Assembly: GCF_030816295.1 (NCBI RefSeq)
Contig: NZ_JAUSXV010000001.1
Coordinates: 434,001 to 498,000, forward strand
Length of the DNA: 64,000 nt
Direction of reading: 5' to 3'
Source of the DNA: Microbacterium natoriense
Lineage (GTDB): Bacteria; Actinomycetota; Actinomycetes; Actinomycetales; Microbacteriaceae
In this document: piece by piece, positions 55,579 through 63,012 of the stretch
How the letters are laid out: each line of letters starts with the position of its first letter
Position numbering within the stretch: the stretch's first letter is position 1
The notes under the pieces: generated by a model
The model's input: only the letters and a program-made list of their open reading frames with translations
Databases searched by the model: none
Told to the model about the DNA's origin: nothing
Position numbers and translations under genes: made by a program

Positions 55579-57039
55579 ATGCGCACCTTCTTGAAGCGGG
55601 CCCTGTGGGGCACGCTCATCGCCGGCGGGATCACCCTGCTCGGCGCCTCGGTCGCCAACGCGGCTGAGACCGATGGAGAGGACGGCATCCTCTCCGGCAC
55701 CCAAGTGGTCGCGCCGATCTCGGCTCCGATCACGATCGCGGGCAACGCGATCTCCGTTCTCGGCACCTCGGCCTCCCAGACGCCGCCAGCGACGGCTCCC
55801 GCGCCTGCCCCCGCCCCCTCGGCGGAGACGAGCGGCGCGTCAGGCACAGCCTCCGGCAGTCAGGCCGTGGTCACCGTGAACCTCCCGATCACCGTGCAGG
55901 ACAACGCCCTGAGCGTTCTCGGCACGTCTTCGACCAGCACCCCGGCCGCGGATCCTCAGCCGGTGGCTCCCCAGGCCACCACCGTGGTTCCCCAGACCAC
56001 GACGGCCGGGGTGCCGTCACCCACGACCTCCGGCACGGACGGGCTGCTCTCCGGCAGCCAGGCCGTGCTGCAGGTCGACGCACCGGTCACCGTGACGGGC
56101 AACGCCGTCTCGGTGCTCGGCACCAGCGAGGCCACCGGATCGGATGCCGCAGCACCGGCGCCCGCGACGGCCGCTCCGCTCGAGGCGACCACCGACGGCT
56201 CCGACGGGACCGGCAGCGGCACCCAAGTCGTCGCACCCGTCAACGCGCCCGTGTCGGTTCTCGGCAACGCGGTGTCGATCCTCGGCATCAGCAGCGTCGC
56301 CGGTGGCACCGGCGCATCTCCGTCGCCCGCGTCGTCGACCGACGCGTCCACGTCAGGGGATGGAGCGATTCTGGGCGGCACCCAGGTCGTCGCACCGGTC
56401 ACCGCGCCCGTGTCGGTCCTCGGCAACGCCATCTCCGCCCTCGGCACCAGCACGGTGACCGGCGGCGGCGGAGCGACCGCACCCGCAGGATCAGGCTCTG
56501 ACGGCCCGACCACCGCAGGAGACGGCTCGCTCGCAGGCGGCACCCAGGTCGTCGCACCCGTCACCGTACCCGTGTCGGTCCTCGGCAACACGATCTCCGC
56601 CCTCGGCACCAGCACGGTGACCGGCGGCGGAGGCGGCGCTCCCGCTACCGGCCCCGGGCTCGGAGGCGCGGTGACCTCGGGCGGCGGATCGATCCTCGGC
56701 GGCACCCAGATCGCCCTGCCGGTCAGCCTTCCGATCACGATCGGCGGCAATGCGATCGCGGTCGGCGGCACCAGCACGGTGACGGACCCGGGAACAGATC
56801 CGGGCACAGACCCGGGAACCGACCCCGGCACCGACCCCGGCACCGATCCGGGAACCGATCCCGGCTCGACCCCGGCTACGCCTCCCGCGACGGTGGTTCA
56901 GGGAGCGGCCGCGACCGCGGCGGGTGCTGACGCGCTCGCCACCACCGGAGGGTCCGCGGCGCTCGGACTCGCCGTGGTCGCCGCCCTTCTGCTGCTGCTC
57001 GGGGCGGGACTGCTGCGTCGTCGTCTGCTGATGGCGTAG
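55579..57039 (+). CDS. Chaplin-like repeat protein with sortase anchor
   Basis: This 486-residue protein starts with a signal peptide (WGTLIAGGITLLGASVANA). It then has seven units of about 30 residues (for example GGTQVVAPVTAPVSVLGNAI and SALGTSTV) separated by Pro/Ala/Ser-rich linkers, a PGTD-repeat linker, and a C-terminal LATTGG, membrane helix and LRRRLLMA tail. The repeats have the G-N-x-x-x-x-G and V-P-V pattern of chaplins but no cysteines. It would be wall-anchored and is likely surface-active. The RBS AGGAG precedes ATG 55579. Confidence 0.85.
   Translation: MRTFLKRALWGTLIAGGITLLGASVANAAETDGEDGILSGTQVVAPISAPITIAGNAISVLGTSASQTPPATAPAPAPAPSAETSGASGTASGSQAVVTVNLPITVQDNALSVLGTSSTSTPAADPQPVAPQATTVVPQTTTAGVPSPTTSGTDGLLSGSQAVLQVDAPVTVTGNAVSVLGTSEATGSDAAAPAPATAAPLEATTDGSDGTGSGTQVVAPVNAPVSVLGNAVSILGISSVAGGTGASPSPASSTDASTSGDGAILGGTQVVAPVTAPVSVLGNAISALGTSTVTGGGGATAPAGSGSDGPTTAGDGSLAGGTQVVAPVTVPVSVLGNTISALGTSTVTGGGGGAPATGPGLGGAVTSGGGSILGGTQIALPVSLPITIGGNAIAVGGTSTVTDPGTDPGTDPGTDPGTDPGTDPGTDPGSTPATPPATVVQGAAATAAGADALATTGGSAALGLAVVAALLLLLGAGLLRRRLLMA
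55675..56781 (+). repeat. Seven tandem chaplin-like coding repeats
   Basis: Seven copies of a unit of about 90 bases encode variants of GTQVVAPVxAPVSVLGNAIS; the fifth and sixth copies (about 56360-56620) are nearly identical. Variable Ala/Pro/Thr linkers separate them. High identity makes recombination or assembly collapse possible. Confidence 0.75.
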
Positions 57040-57171
57040 CGATACCCCCGGCGGGCAGTCATCCTCGGGGGAGGAGATGCTGTCCGCCGGAGCGTCGATG
57101 CGCCGAACAGCGGATGTCGGGACAGGTGCCCCTCACTGGTTCGCGATTCGTGGCGCTCACGCATACAAGGC

Positions 57172-57203
57172 GGATGCCCCGTGGCCCTCACCACGGGGCA
57201 TCC
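57172..57203 (+). terminator. Terminator-like hairpin
   Basis: A perfect 13-bp stem (GGATGCCCCGTGG with CCACGGGGCATCC) and a 6-base loop lie downstream of the chaplin-like gene. There is no U-tract. Confidence 0.7.
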
Positions 57204-57217
57204 GTCATGCCCTCGGC

Positions 57218-57252
57218 CGTCATCCGTCATCCGTCATCCGTCATCCGTCATC
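57218..57252. repeat. Five tandem CGTCATC units
   Basis: Five exact 7-base copies follow the hairpin. They are non-coding. Copy number may vary by slippage. Confidence 0.8.
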
Positions 57253-57259
57253 CGAGCGT

Positions 57260-57338
57260 GAAAAGTCGGAGATCCTCGCGGACACGCCGCGGCGCGGCAT
57301 CCGCCCGGCGGCGAGTCGCCCGTCGACTCCGACTTTTC
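57260..57338. repeat. Long inverted repeat enclosing GC-rich spacer
   Basis: GAAAAGTCGGAG (57260-57271) and CTCCGACTTTTC (57327-57338) are perfect complements around 55 bases that contain smaller hairpins. No coding frame is evident. It could be a structured RNA or a mobile-repeat remnant. Confidence 0.55.
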
Positions 57339-57370
57339 GCGCGGCCCCATGCACACGAAGGACGAACGCA

Positions 57371-57404
57371 GAACGCCCCCTGTCCCGGAGGACAGAGGGC
57401 GTTC
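57371..57404 (-). terminator. Terminator of the ribosomal/ssb operon
   Basis: A 15-bp stem with one mismatch (GAACGCCCCCTGTCC / GGACAGAGGGCGTTC, loop CGGA) lies 16 bases past the rplI stop on the minus strand. Confidence 0.75.
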
Positions 57405-57419
57405 GAGCGGTGTCGCGCC

Positions 57420-57872
57420 TTACTTGGCGGCGACGACCTGCAGGGTGATGACAGCGGTCACGTCGTCGTGCAGACGAACCGTGGCCTCGTGCTCACCGGT
57501 CGACTTGATCGCCGACGTGATGTGCACCTTGCGCTTGTCGATCGCACCGAGACCGGCGGCTGCGACAGCATCCGCGATGTGCTCGGTCTTGACGGACCCG
57601 AAGAGGCGACCCTCGGCGCCCGCCTTGACGGCGAGACGCACCTTGGTGCCCTCGAGGGCGTTCTTCAGGGCCACGGCCTCGTCGCGGTCGTGGATCGCGC
57701 GAGCCTGACGAGCAGCCTGGATCGAAGCGACCTGCTTTTCGCCACCGCGGGTCCACGCCGTAGCGAAGCCCTGGGGGATGAGGTAGTTGCGGGCGTACCC
57801 GTTCTTGACCTCGACCACGTCACCGGCGCTTCCGAGCCCGGCGACCTCGTTCGTGAGAATCAGCTTTGCCAT
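57420..57872 (-). CDS. rplI: 50S ribosomal protein L9
   Basis: This 150-residue L9 has the N-terminal RNA-binding motif [26 protein letters not shown] sequence, the long connecting helix and the C-terminal domain with GRLFGSVK. It is the last gene of the rpsF-ssb-rpsR-rplI operon. Confidence 0.98.
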   Translation of the reverse strand: MAKLILTNEVAGLGSAGDVVEVKNGYARNYLIPQGFATAWTRGGEKQVASIQAARQARAIHDRDEAVALKNALEGTKVRLAVKAGAEGRLFGSVKTEHIADAVAAAGLGAIDKRKVHITSAIKSTGEHEATVRLHDDVTAVITLQVVAAK

Positions 57873-57883
57873 GTCCGTACCCC

Positions 57884-58138
57884 TCAGCGGCCAGCGCCGG
57901 CGTAGGGCAGGAGAGCCATCTCGCGAGCGTTCTTGATCGCGCGGGCGATCAGACGCTGCTCCTGCACGGAGACACCGGTGATACGACGGGCGCGGATCTT
58001 TCCACGCTCCGAGATGAACTTGCGAAGCGTGGCGACGTCCTTGTAATCAATGACGCCGACCCGGATCGACTTCGCGGGAGCGGTGGGCTTGCCACCCTTC
58101 CGCGGCTTGCGGCGGTCGCCGCTCGACTTTCCAGCCAT
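57884..58138 (-). CDS. rpsR: 30S ribosomal protein S18
   Basis: This 84-residue S18 has [19 protein letters not shown] and [20 protein letters not shown], the conserved core that binds 16S rRNA with S6. Its basic N-terminus is typical. It is between ssb and rplI. Confidence 0.98.
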   Translation of the reverse strand: MAGKSSGDRRKPRKGGKPTAPAKSIRVGVIDYKDVATLRKFISERGKIRARRITGVSVQEQRLIARAIKNAREMALLPYAGAGR

Positions 58139-58188
58139 AGTTTTTCCTTAGTTATGAGACGGATGCCGAAGCATCCGGAGATCCTTGT

Positions 58189-58717
58189 TCAGAACGGGGT
58201 GTCGTCGCCGAAGCTGCCGGGGGTGCTCCACGCGTCAGCGCTGGTCGACGAGCCGGGCGTGGACCACGGCTCCTCCGACACTGCCTGCTGCGCGGGACGG
58301 GACTGCTGCCCGCCACCGCCCTGACCGCCACCCTGGAAGCCGCCGCCATTCGACGCCGCCCGCGTGACCTGAGCGGTCGCGTACCGGAGCGAAGGGCCGA
58401 TCTCGTCGACCTCCAGCTCGATCGCGGTGCGCTGCTGGCCTTCGCGGTCCTGGTAGGAGCGCTGACGCAGGCGGCCGGTCGCGATGACCCGCATGCCCTT
58501 GGTCAGAGAAACCTGCCACGTGCTCCGCGAACTCGCGCCACACGGACGCACGGAGGAACAGCGCATCGCCGTCCTTCCACTCGTTCGCAGCGCGGTCGAA
58601 GTTCCGAGGCGTCGATGCGATGGTGAAGTTCGCCACCGGCAGTCCGTTCTGCGTGTAGCGCAGCTCGGGGTCGGCCGTGAGGTTTCCCACCACGGTGATG
58701 ACTGTTTCGCCGGCCAT
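58189..58717 (-). CDS. ssb: Single-stranded DNA-binding protein, frame broken by one base
   Basis: The N-terminal half ([20 protein letters not shown] to [10 protein letters not shown]) is in one frame and the rest ([19 protein letters not shown], Gly-rich linker, acidic tail GSFGDDTPF) in another. Removing one base from the AAA at 58509-58511 (TTT on the coding strand) yields a normal 175-residue SSB with the usual DDTPF-type tip that recruits partner proteins. SSB is essential, so an assembly error is likely unless a second ssb exists elsewhere. It lies between rpsF and rpsR as usual. Confidence 0.9.
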
Positions 58718-58722
58718 GAGAC

Positions 58723-59091
58723 TTACGCCTTCGCAGCCTTGGCGGCCTTGCGAGCAGCCTTCTCCTCGGAGCGCTTCGCCTCCGAGGCGACCATCGCCTG
58801 AGCTTCTTCTGCCCGCAGCACCTTGGTGCGCATGATCGACTCGTTCAGCTTGAGCTGACGGTCGAGTTCCTGCGTGGCCTCGCTGGTAGCGGTGAAGTTG
58901 ACGACGGCGTAGATGCCCTCGTTCTTCTTCTGGATCTCATAAGCAAGACGGCGCTTGCCCCAGATGTCGACCTTGTCAATCGAGCCACCATCGTTGGTGA
59001 TGACCTTCAGGAACTTGTCGAGCGTCGGGGCGACCGTGCGCTCATCGATCTCGGGGGTCAGAATGACCATGAGTTCGTACTGGTGCGTCAC
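58723..59091 (-). CDS. rpsF: 30S ribosomal protein S6
   Basis: This 122-residue S6 has [36 protein letters not shown] and an Ala/Lys-rich tail typical of Actinobacteria. It is the first gene of the operon and binds S18 on the small subunit. Confidence 0.98.
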   Translation of the reverse strand: MTHQYELMVILTPEIDERTVAPTLDKFLKVITNDGGSIDKVDIWGKRRLAYEIQKKNEGIYAVVNFTATSEATQELDRQLKLNESIMRTKVLRAEEAQAMVASEAKRSEEKAARKAAKAAKA

Positions 59092-59315
59092 TTACCCACC
59101 TCCTTCGGACTAGAACGGCTCCCGGGACTTTCCCGGAAGCAGGAGGGTGTGTAGCACGTCATCCGTCCGGGCCTCCGAATGAGGGCCTGAGGGCAGACAA
59201 CCTCCACAGTCTACCTGAGAAAGCTCGGCGCTGCGGCCAGCGACCGGGCGGAGCACTTGGCATGCTGGGGAGGTGCCGTCGAACGTCGGCGCCACACGAC
59301 CGAAGGGGGGACGCC

Positions 59316-60023
59316 ATGCGCGTCAACAAGTGGGGGGTCGGCGTCGTTCTCGCCGCCGCCGTCATGCTCACCGGATGCTCCGCGGGAGCATCCGACAAGC
59401 CCGCAGCCGAAGACAAGCCGAGCAGCAGCGCCTCACAGGAGGCCGAAGCTCCCGCGACGGACTGCCCCGAGCTCAAGGAGGGTGCGACCGTCGACGGAGC
59501 CGCCCTCGGCGCCTGCATCGCCGACACCGCATCGTCGATCGCCGGTTACGCGGCCTCGACCAGCGTGATGGGCATGGAGACCACGGGCAAGTACAACCCG
59601 GCGGAGAAGGCCCTCGAGAGCACCACTCCCCTGGGTTCGATCATCGTGATCGGCGACGACGCCTGGGTCAAGACGGCCACCGGCGCCTGGCAGGTCGCCG
59701 ACACCACGTCGAGCGACCCGATGGTCGCCGGCCTCAGCACGGGCGCGGCTGCCGCATCCCAGGCGAGCCCGACCATGATCGCCACCCTGCTCTCCGGCGA
59801 CTTCACCGTCACCGGCACGGGCGAGCGTCTCGGTCAGCAGGTCTTCCTGCTCTCGGGCGCGGTCGAGATGCAGGGCGTCTCGTCGGACCTCGTCCTCGAG
59901 GTCACGAAGGACTTCGCTCCTCTCGCCACGACCACCAAGGCCGAGGTCAGCGGCACGGTCGTCGACTCGACCACGGTCGTCACCGAGTGGGACGTCAAGC
60001 AGGACATCGTCGCTCCGCTCTGA
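59316..60023 (+). CDS. Lipoprotein (LppX/LprG-like unknown)
   Basis: This 235-residue protein has a lipoprotein signal with lipobox VMLTGC (Cys21), an Ala/Ser/Glu-rich linker, and a beta-rich domain containing NPAEKALESTTPLGSIIVIG and EVTKDFAPLATTTKAEVSGT, a pattern like LppX/LprG lipid-binding lipoproteins. ATG 59316 follows GAAGGGGGG. It is divergent from rpsF and convergent with the ribokinase gene. Its function is not established. Confidence 0.82.
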   Translation: MRVNKWGVGVVLAAAVMLTGCSAGASDKPAAEDKPSSSASQEAEAPATDCPELKEGATVDGAALGACIADTASSIAGYAASTSVMGMETTGKYNPAEKALESTTPLGSIIVIGDDAWVKTATGAWQVADTTSSDPMVAGLSTGAAAASQASPTMIATLLSGDFTVTGTGERLGQQVFLLSGAVEMQGVSSDLVLEVTKDFAPLATTTKAEVSGTVVDSTTVVTEWDVKQDIVAPL

Positions 60024-60037
60024 GCGGATGACGACGG

Positions 60038-60069
60038 CGAAGGGCCGGGGCGCGAGCCCCGGCCCTTCG
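60038..60069. terminator. Bidirectional terminator hairpin
   Basis: A perfect 14-bp stem (CGAAGGGCCGGGGC with GCCCCGGCCCTTCG, loop GCGA) lies between the convergent lipoprotein and ribokinase genes, 14 and 7 bases from their stops. Confidence 0.85.
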
Positions 60070-60076
60070 TGTGTTC

Positions 60077-60973
60077 TCAGGGCTTCCGCGCAGCGAGGAA
60101 CTCCTCGATCTCGGGGAGCCGCGGCGCCGAGGACGACGCCCCTGACCGCTGAACCGACAGAGCGGCCGCCGCAGAGCCGAACTCGACTGCGGCGGTGAGT
60201 TCGTCTCCGAGGGCGAGACGCGAGGCGAGCGCTCCGCAGAACGTGTCGCCCGCCGCGGTGCTGTCGACGGCTGTCACGGCGAACGCCGGCACGCGGCGTT
60301 CGCCGGCGGCATCGCGCACGAGCGCTCCTTCTGCGCCGAGGGTCACGACGAGCGTGGGCACACGAGAGGAGAGCACTGTCGCGGCGTCCTCGAGAAGGGC
60401 ATCCGCGGCGCCCGCCAGATCGAGGCACTCATGCTCGTTCACCACGAGGATGTCGATCAGCGCGAACACGTCGGCGGGCAGCGCCCGGCTCGGCGCCGCG
60501 TTGAGCACCGTCGTCGCCCCCTGCTCCTTGGCCGCACGGAACGCCTCCCGCACGACCTCGATCGGCACCTCGAGCTGCGCGAGCACGACATCTCCCTGCT
60601 CGGCCGTCGAGAAGCGACCGGACAGCGCGTCGACGTCGCCGTTCGCCCCCGGCACCACGACGATCGCGTTCTCCCCTCCCTCGGCGACCATCACGAACGC
60701 CGACCCGGTCGGACGTTCTGAGCGCGCGAGTCTCGCGTCGACTCCTTCGCCTCGCAGGACCTCGTCGAGCCGGCGGCCCGCATCGTCGTCGCCGACAGCG
60801 CCGACGAATCGTGTCCGGGCGCCGGCTCGCGCGGCGGCCACTGCTTGATTGAGGCCCTTTCCCCCCGCGCCCGTCGCCTCGCCCTCCGCGAGCACGGTCT
60901 CACCGGGACCCGGGTGACGGTGCAGCCGCACCGTGGTGTCGAGGTTGGCGCTGCCCACCACGATCACCCGCAT
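60077..60973 (-). CDS. rbsK: Ribokinase
   Basis: This 298-residue PfkB-family kinase has the N-terminal VVGSANLDTTVRLHRHPGPG, the glycine pair GAGGKGLNQAVAAARAG, and the ATP/anion-hole motif DSTAAGDTFCGALA with the catalytic Asp. The match to ribokinases is close. It is the last gene after three ADP-ribosylglycohydrolase-like genes, so the operon likely phosphorylates ribose released from ADP-ribose or nucleosides. Confidence 0.93.
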   Translation of the reverse strand: MRVIVVGSANLDTTVRLHRHPGPGETVLAEGEATGAGGKGLNQAVAAARAGARTRFVGAVGDDDAGRRLDEVLRGEGVDARLARSERPTGSAFVMVAEGGENAIVVVPGANGDVDALSGRFSTAEQGDVVLAQLEVPIEVVREAFRAAKEQGATTVLNAAPSRALPADVFALIDILVVNEHECLDLAGAADALLEDAATVLSSRVPTLVVTLGAEGALVRDAAGERRVPAFAVTAVDSTAAGDTFCGALASRLALGDELTAAVEFGSAAAALSVQRSGASSSAPRLPEIEEFLAARKP

Positions 60974-61004
60974 GAGTCGCCCCCCGATGACGCCGACGGC
61001 CCGA

Positions 61005-61997
61005 TCATCGTGCGATCGCCTCTGCGACCGTGAGTCCGGCGAGAGCGGGGATGCCGAGACCGGTCAGGCGGATGCCGTTGGCGTCGACCCCTGCGGGAAT
61101 CCACGACTCTCCGAACAGTGCGGCCGCGGCCGCACCGGCCAGCGCCGGAAGAGACGCCGCGTTCCTCGGCTGTGCGAGCGCGCCGAGCATCAGATCCGCT
61201 GCATCCGCTGCAGAGGCGACGTGCGCGAGCAGGAAGCCGAACGTCTCCGGAGCGGCGATCGGATAGCTGTACACCCAGTCGCCGACCTCTGTGCTGAGTC
61301 GGCGGGCCCTGTCCATCGGACCGTGCGACTCGGCGGCGACTGCGAGCGAGGCGTCGGCCATGCGGCGGCTCCACGTGCCTTCAGGAAGCTGCTCCACAGC
61401 GAGCCGAACCGCGTCGTTCGGAGGAGCGCCGTCGAGGAGTGCGCCGAACAGGACCGCTGAGGCCCTGGCGCACCACACGCCATCGAGGGAGTGCGTGACC
61501 GCCGCATCGGCTTCGGCCGCCTCGGCCGCGTCCGCGCCGAGCACCGCGACCGCGGCGAGCGCCCGCACGGTGGCGATGTCGTCGAAGTAGTGGGCGTTGT
61601 CGTGGCCGGACTGCGGCGGCTCCGCTCCGCGTCGGAGGTTCTGCAGCGCGAGCTTGGTTCCGATCCGTGCCCGCAGCCCGCCCTCGGGATCCGCTTCGAG
61701 AGCCGCGAGCTCCCGCCATTCGACGAGACCGAATCCGCGTGCATGCTGGCGCGCGGAGAACGCGAACCACTCGAGGTTCTCGCCCGCCCCGGGATGCAGC
61801 GTGGTCGGCGGCGCCGCGTGCGTGAAAGGTCGCGGCACTGTGGTGGTGCGATCGGCGTCGCCGAGCGCGGCGAGGATCCGCACGCGGTTCACGCGCTTGG
61901 GTGGCAACGCGTAGACGCGGAAGTCGGCGTTCATCGACGATGAGGACTCCCCCGCCACGATTCCGCGGGTGAGAAGATCGATCACGGGAGTGGTCAT
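61005..61997 (-). CDS. ADP-ribosylglycohydrolase-fold protein lacking metal motif
   Basis: This 330-residue protein is related to its two upstream neighbours (HDNAHYFDDIATVRALAAVA and the helical pattern DGVWCARASAVLFGALLDG), but the second metal motif expected as DxDTxAAIxG is replaced by PRNAASLPALAGAAAAALFG. It is therefore probably inactive as a hydrolase and may be a binding or regulatory partner. ATG 61997 overlaps the stop of the middle gene. It precedes ribokinase by 31 bases. Confidence 0.8.
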   Translation of the reverse strand: MTTPVIDLLTRGIVAGESSSSMNADFRVYALPPKRVNRVRILAALGDADRTTTVPRPFTHAAPPTTLHPGAGENLEWFAFSARQHARGFGLVEWRELAALEADPEGGLRARIGTKLALQNLRRGAEPPQSGHDNAHYFDDIATVRALAAVAVLGADAAEAAEADAAVTHSLDGVWCARASAVLFGALLDGAPPNDAVRLAVEQLPEGTWSRRMADASLAVAAESHGPMDRARRLSTEVGDWVYSYPIAAPETFGFLLAHVASAADAADLMLGALAQPRNAASLPALAGAAAAALFGESWIPAGVDANGIRLTGLGIPALAGLTVAEAIAR

Positions 61998-62989
61998 GCG
62001 CGCGCCTCCTCGACGATGCGGGTCAGGGTGTCGGCGGCATCCAGCGGATGGATGCCGCGCATCGAACGGATGCAGGATCCGGCCACCGGCCGAAGGCCCG
62101 CCACCCATTCGTCCGGCAGATCGGCGATACCCGAGATCGCACCGCCGATGCAGCCGGCGATCGCGGCTGTCGTGTCGGCGTCTCGTCCCATGTTGACGGC
62201 GAACAGGATGCTGTCGGCGGCCCGGCCCCGGGCGTGCAGCACCGAGGACATGGCGAGCCCGACGGCCTCGGGCGCGAGATCGGCCCAGAAGTAGTCGACC
62301 ACGGCGAGCCGATCGTGCAGGGCGAGAGCCAGTGCGTCGTCGTCGAGGCCGGAGTGCACCAGATCCCTGGCGTCTCTGAGATTGCGCGCCGTCCAGCTGT
62401 CGGCGGGGATCGCCGCGAGGCCGGCCTCGTAGCACTCCTCCGCATCGGCCCCCGTGAGCGCGGTGGTGACCGCGACCGCCACGACGATCCCCGCCCAGAC
62501 GCCCTCTGTCGTGTGGCTGACGGCGCCGTCGGCTTCTGCGAGCCGACGAGCGAGGTCCGCGTCGCCGTCGGCGACGATGCCGAGCGGGCTCACCCGCATG
62601 GCGAGGCCGTCGCTCCAGCCGTGCATCGTGTCTCCGCTCAGAGGCGGGCGGATGCCGCGACGCAGGTTGTCGATCGCGGCCATCTCGCTGAAACCGCCGC
62701 CTTTGAAGTCGTCGGCCTGCGGCAGCACGTCCTCGATCCAGGTCTGCGCGAAGTCGTCGGCCGTCGCCCCGACGCCGACGCGCTGCACGGTCTTCGCGGT
62801 GAGCAGTGCGTACTCGGTGTCGTCGCTGCCTGCAGGTTCCGGATCGAGATAACCGGTGACGCGACCGTGAGCCGCCTGGATCTGGGCCGCGGAGAAGCCC
62901 TCGACCGGCCGGCCGATCGCGTCTCCGATCGCGAGCCCGGCGAGCGAGCCTCGAGCCCTGTCCTGCAGACTCGGCGTGGGGGAAGTCAT
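61994..62989 (-). CDS. ADP-ribosylglycohydrolase family protein
   Basis: This 331-residue Mg-dependent hydrolase has AGLAIGDAIGRPVEG at the start, SDDTEYALL for the first metal site, HTTEGVWAGIVVAVAV and the second metal site GRDADTTAAIAGCIGGAISG. It would cleave ADP-ribose from protein, DNA or small molecules. It lies between two paralogues in an operon with ribokinase. Confidence 0.92.
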   Translation of the reverse strand: MTSPTPSLQDRARGSLAGLAIGDAIGRPVEGFSAAQIQAAHGRVTGYLDPEPAGSDDTEYALLTAKTVQRVGVGATADDFAQTWIEDVLPQADDFKGGGFSEMAAIDNLRRGIRPPLSGDTMHGWSDGLAMRVSPLGIVADGDADLARRLAEADGAVSHTTEGVWAGIVVAVAVTTALTGADAEECYEAGLAAIPADSWTARNLRDARDLVHSGLDDDALALALHDRLAVVDYFWADLAPEAVGLAMSSVLHARGRAADSILFAVNMGRDADTTAAIAGCIGGAISGIADLPDEWVAGLRPVAGSCIRSMRGIHPLDAADTLTRIVEEARA

Positions 62990-63012
62990 GGAAGTCCTTG
63001 TCTCTTCGAGGG

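Noticed and set aside
57218..57252. CRISPR-like array
   Set aside because: Seven-base direct repeats without spacers are a simple tandem repeat.
58189..58717. Programmed ribosomal frameshift in ssb
   Set aside because: There is no slippery heptamer or downstream pseudoknot, and no precedent in this gene. A single-base insertion explains it more simply.
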